From Clostridiales bacterium UBA1777 (lineage in GTDB: Bacteria; Bacillota; Clostridia; Oscillospirales; Oscillospiraceae), in assembly GCA_002315275.1 (NCBI GenBank), contig DCGN01000122.1, forward strand, positions 1 to 6,191: a stretch of 6,191 bases of DNA, in the 5' to 3' direction. The notes beneath the pieces are model-generated. The model ran no database searches and had not been told where the DNA came from. It worked only from the letters and a program-made list of their open reading frames with translations. The position numbers and the translations under genes were made by a program. Numbering within the stretch: position 1 is the stretch's first letter; every line of letters starts with the position of its first letter. Shown here one piece after another: positions 5,306-6,191 of the stretch.

Positions 5306-6187
5306 ATGAGCAGGCAATACCAACGCCGTTTCGGCGACAGAAAAGACGGCCGCCTCATTCGTTCGCTTCCGGCATTTGCAAAATTCATTCCGTTCATAAT
5401 GCCGCAGAGAAACGATGCCCACATTTTCTACGAAGAGAGCTTTGAAATATCCGAGGTCGACAGACATCTCAGAAAAATGAGAGTTGACGGTTATAAGGGA
5501 ATGGGAATGCTCCATTTCATCATAGCCGCATATATCAGGATCATATCGATGCTTCCCGGCCTTAACCGATTTGTCGTTGGCCGCAGGATATTTGCGAGAG
5601 ATAAGATAGAGATCATCATGGTGGTCAAGCGCACCATCTCCCTTGACGCCACGGAGACGACCATCAAAGTTCAGTTTGAACCCTCTGACACTATTTTCGA
5701 CGTATATCGCAAGATGAACGAGAAGATAGATGAAATCAAGTCTAACGATGAGGACAACAGCACAGAGGAATTTGCCGATATCGTATGCAAATCTCCGCGC
5801 TTCCTTATTCGCTTCGCAATTCTTATCCTTCGTATAATGGATTACTTCGGTTGGATCCCCGAGGCTCTCACAGACCTCAGCCCCTTCCACGGCTCTATGA
5901 TAATATCCGATCTCGGCTCGCTCCGCATCGGCCCTGTCAACCATCATATTTATAATTTCGGCACGCTCCCCGTATTTATCACCTTCGGCGCAAAGCGTCA
6001 CGCGTACGAGGTCAACAGACACGGTCAGGTGGAGGACAAGAAATATATAGATTGCAAATTCACGATGGATGAGCGTACGGTTGACGGTTATTATTACGCC
6101 AAGGTGCTTCAGGCCATGAGATACATATTTGAGCATCCAGAAATAGTTGAGTCTCCTCCCACCAAGATCGCTCAGGACATATATTGA
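5306..6187 (+). CDS. Free-standing 2-oxoacid dehydrogenase E2-type acyltransferase-fold protein lacking the catalytic His
   Basis: The 293-residue protein resembles the catalytic domain of lipoate acyltransferases (chloramphenicol acetyltransferase-like fold) across its length. An N-terminal strand-helix unit (38-60, HIFYEESFEISEVD) is followed by a helix GMGMLHFIIAAYIRIISMLP with LNRF (65-89), then SMIISDLGSLRIG (197-209), and LPVFITFGAKRHAYEV (221-236), like the E2 core strands. There is no lipoyl or E1/E3-binding domain, and no E1 or E3 gene is visible. At the E2 active-site motif DHRxxDG the protein reads DERTVDG (255-261): Glu256 replaces the catalytic His, while Asp260 and Gly261 remain. 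Normal acyl transfer is therefore doubtful, and a structural, binding or altered catalytic role is possible. Residues 165-184 are hydrophobic with scattered Arg and may be a surface or membrane-facing helix. GGAGG at 5292-5296, 9 bases before ATG, supports the start. The gene is complete and ends 4 bases before the window edge. Its function is unknown. Confidence 0.75.
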   Translation: MSRQYQRRFGDRKDGRLIRSLPAFAKFIPFIMPQRNDAHIFYEESFEISEVDRHLRKMRVDGYKGMGMLHFIIAAYIRIISMLPGLNRFVVGRRIFARDKIEIIMVVKRTISLDATETTIKVQFEPSDTIFDVYRKMNEKIDEIKSNDEDNSTEEFADIVCKSPRFLIRFAILILRIMDYFGWIPEALTDLSPFHGSMIISDLGSLRIGPVNHHIYNFGTLPVFITFGAKRHAYEVNRHGQVEDKKYIDCKFTMDERTVDGYYYAKVLQAMRYIFEHPEIVESPPTKIAQDIY

Positions 6188-6191
6188 TTTT

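Noticed and set aside
5270..6136. 288-residue open frame on the - strand opposite the E2-like gene
   Set aside because: The + strand gene has a promoter, a ribosome binding site and recognisable E2-fold motifs; the antisense frame has none.

Overview
The window looks like chromosomal DNA from a low-to-moderate GC Gram-positive anaerobe, most likely a gut-type Clostridia (Bacillota) member. This rests on the strong GGAGG-type ribosome binding sites before nearly every gene, frequent AGA and AAG codons next to GGC and CTC, AT-rich intergenic DNA, and the gene families present. The species cannot be named from the sequence. No RNA gene, insertion sequence, CRISPR array or phage feature was seen.

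Left and centre (1-4753): an upstream transcription unit appears to end in a hairpin terminator (43-83). A short leader with a perfect 14-bp palindrome follows, then four genes on the + strand. They encode (1) an L-arabinose isomerase-fold sugar isomerase of unknown substrate (148-1617), (2) an NAD(P)-dependent 2-oxoacid dehydrogenase of the malate/L-lactate dehydrogenase (Ldh2) family (1726-2784), (3) an acylating acetaldehyde dehydrogenase of the MhpF/DmpF type (2813-3691) and (4) a 4-hydroxy-2-oxovalerate aldolase of the MhpE/DmpG type (3694-4707). Genes 2-4 are tightly packed. Gene 1 is separated from them by 108 bases holding a strong GC-rich hairpin. A further hairpin ends the block.

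How they may work together: the aldolase and acetaldehyde dehydrogenase are a well-known channelling pair that turns a 4-hydroxy-2-oxo acid into pyruvate and acetyl-CoA plus NADH. In aromatic degraders the pair follows a hydratase and a ring-cleavage dioxygenase. Neither is here; the partners are a sugar isomerase and an Ldh2-type reductase. The inference is a carbohydrate or deoxy-sugar-acid route ending in retro-aldol cleavage, with the Ldh2 enzyme either making the 2-oxo acid or recycling NADH by reducing pyruvate or another oxo acid. The substrate is unknown, and this cassette is the most interesting item in the window.

Right (4765-6191): a short DtxR-type metal-responsive repressor on the - strand (4765-5133) converges on the catabolic genes. 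It is divergent from a + strand gene (5306-6187) for a free-standing E2-type acyltransferase-fold protein in which the usual catalytic His is replaced by Glu. The 172-base divergent spacer carries a plausible promoter for each gene and several inverted repeats that could be operators.
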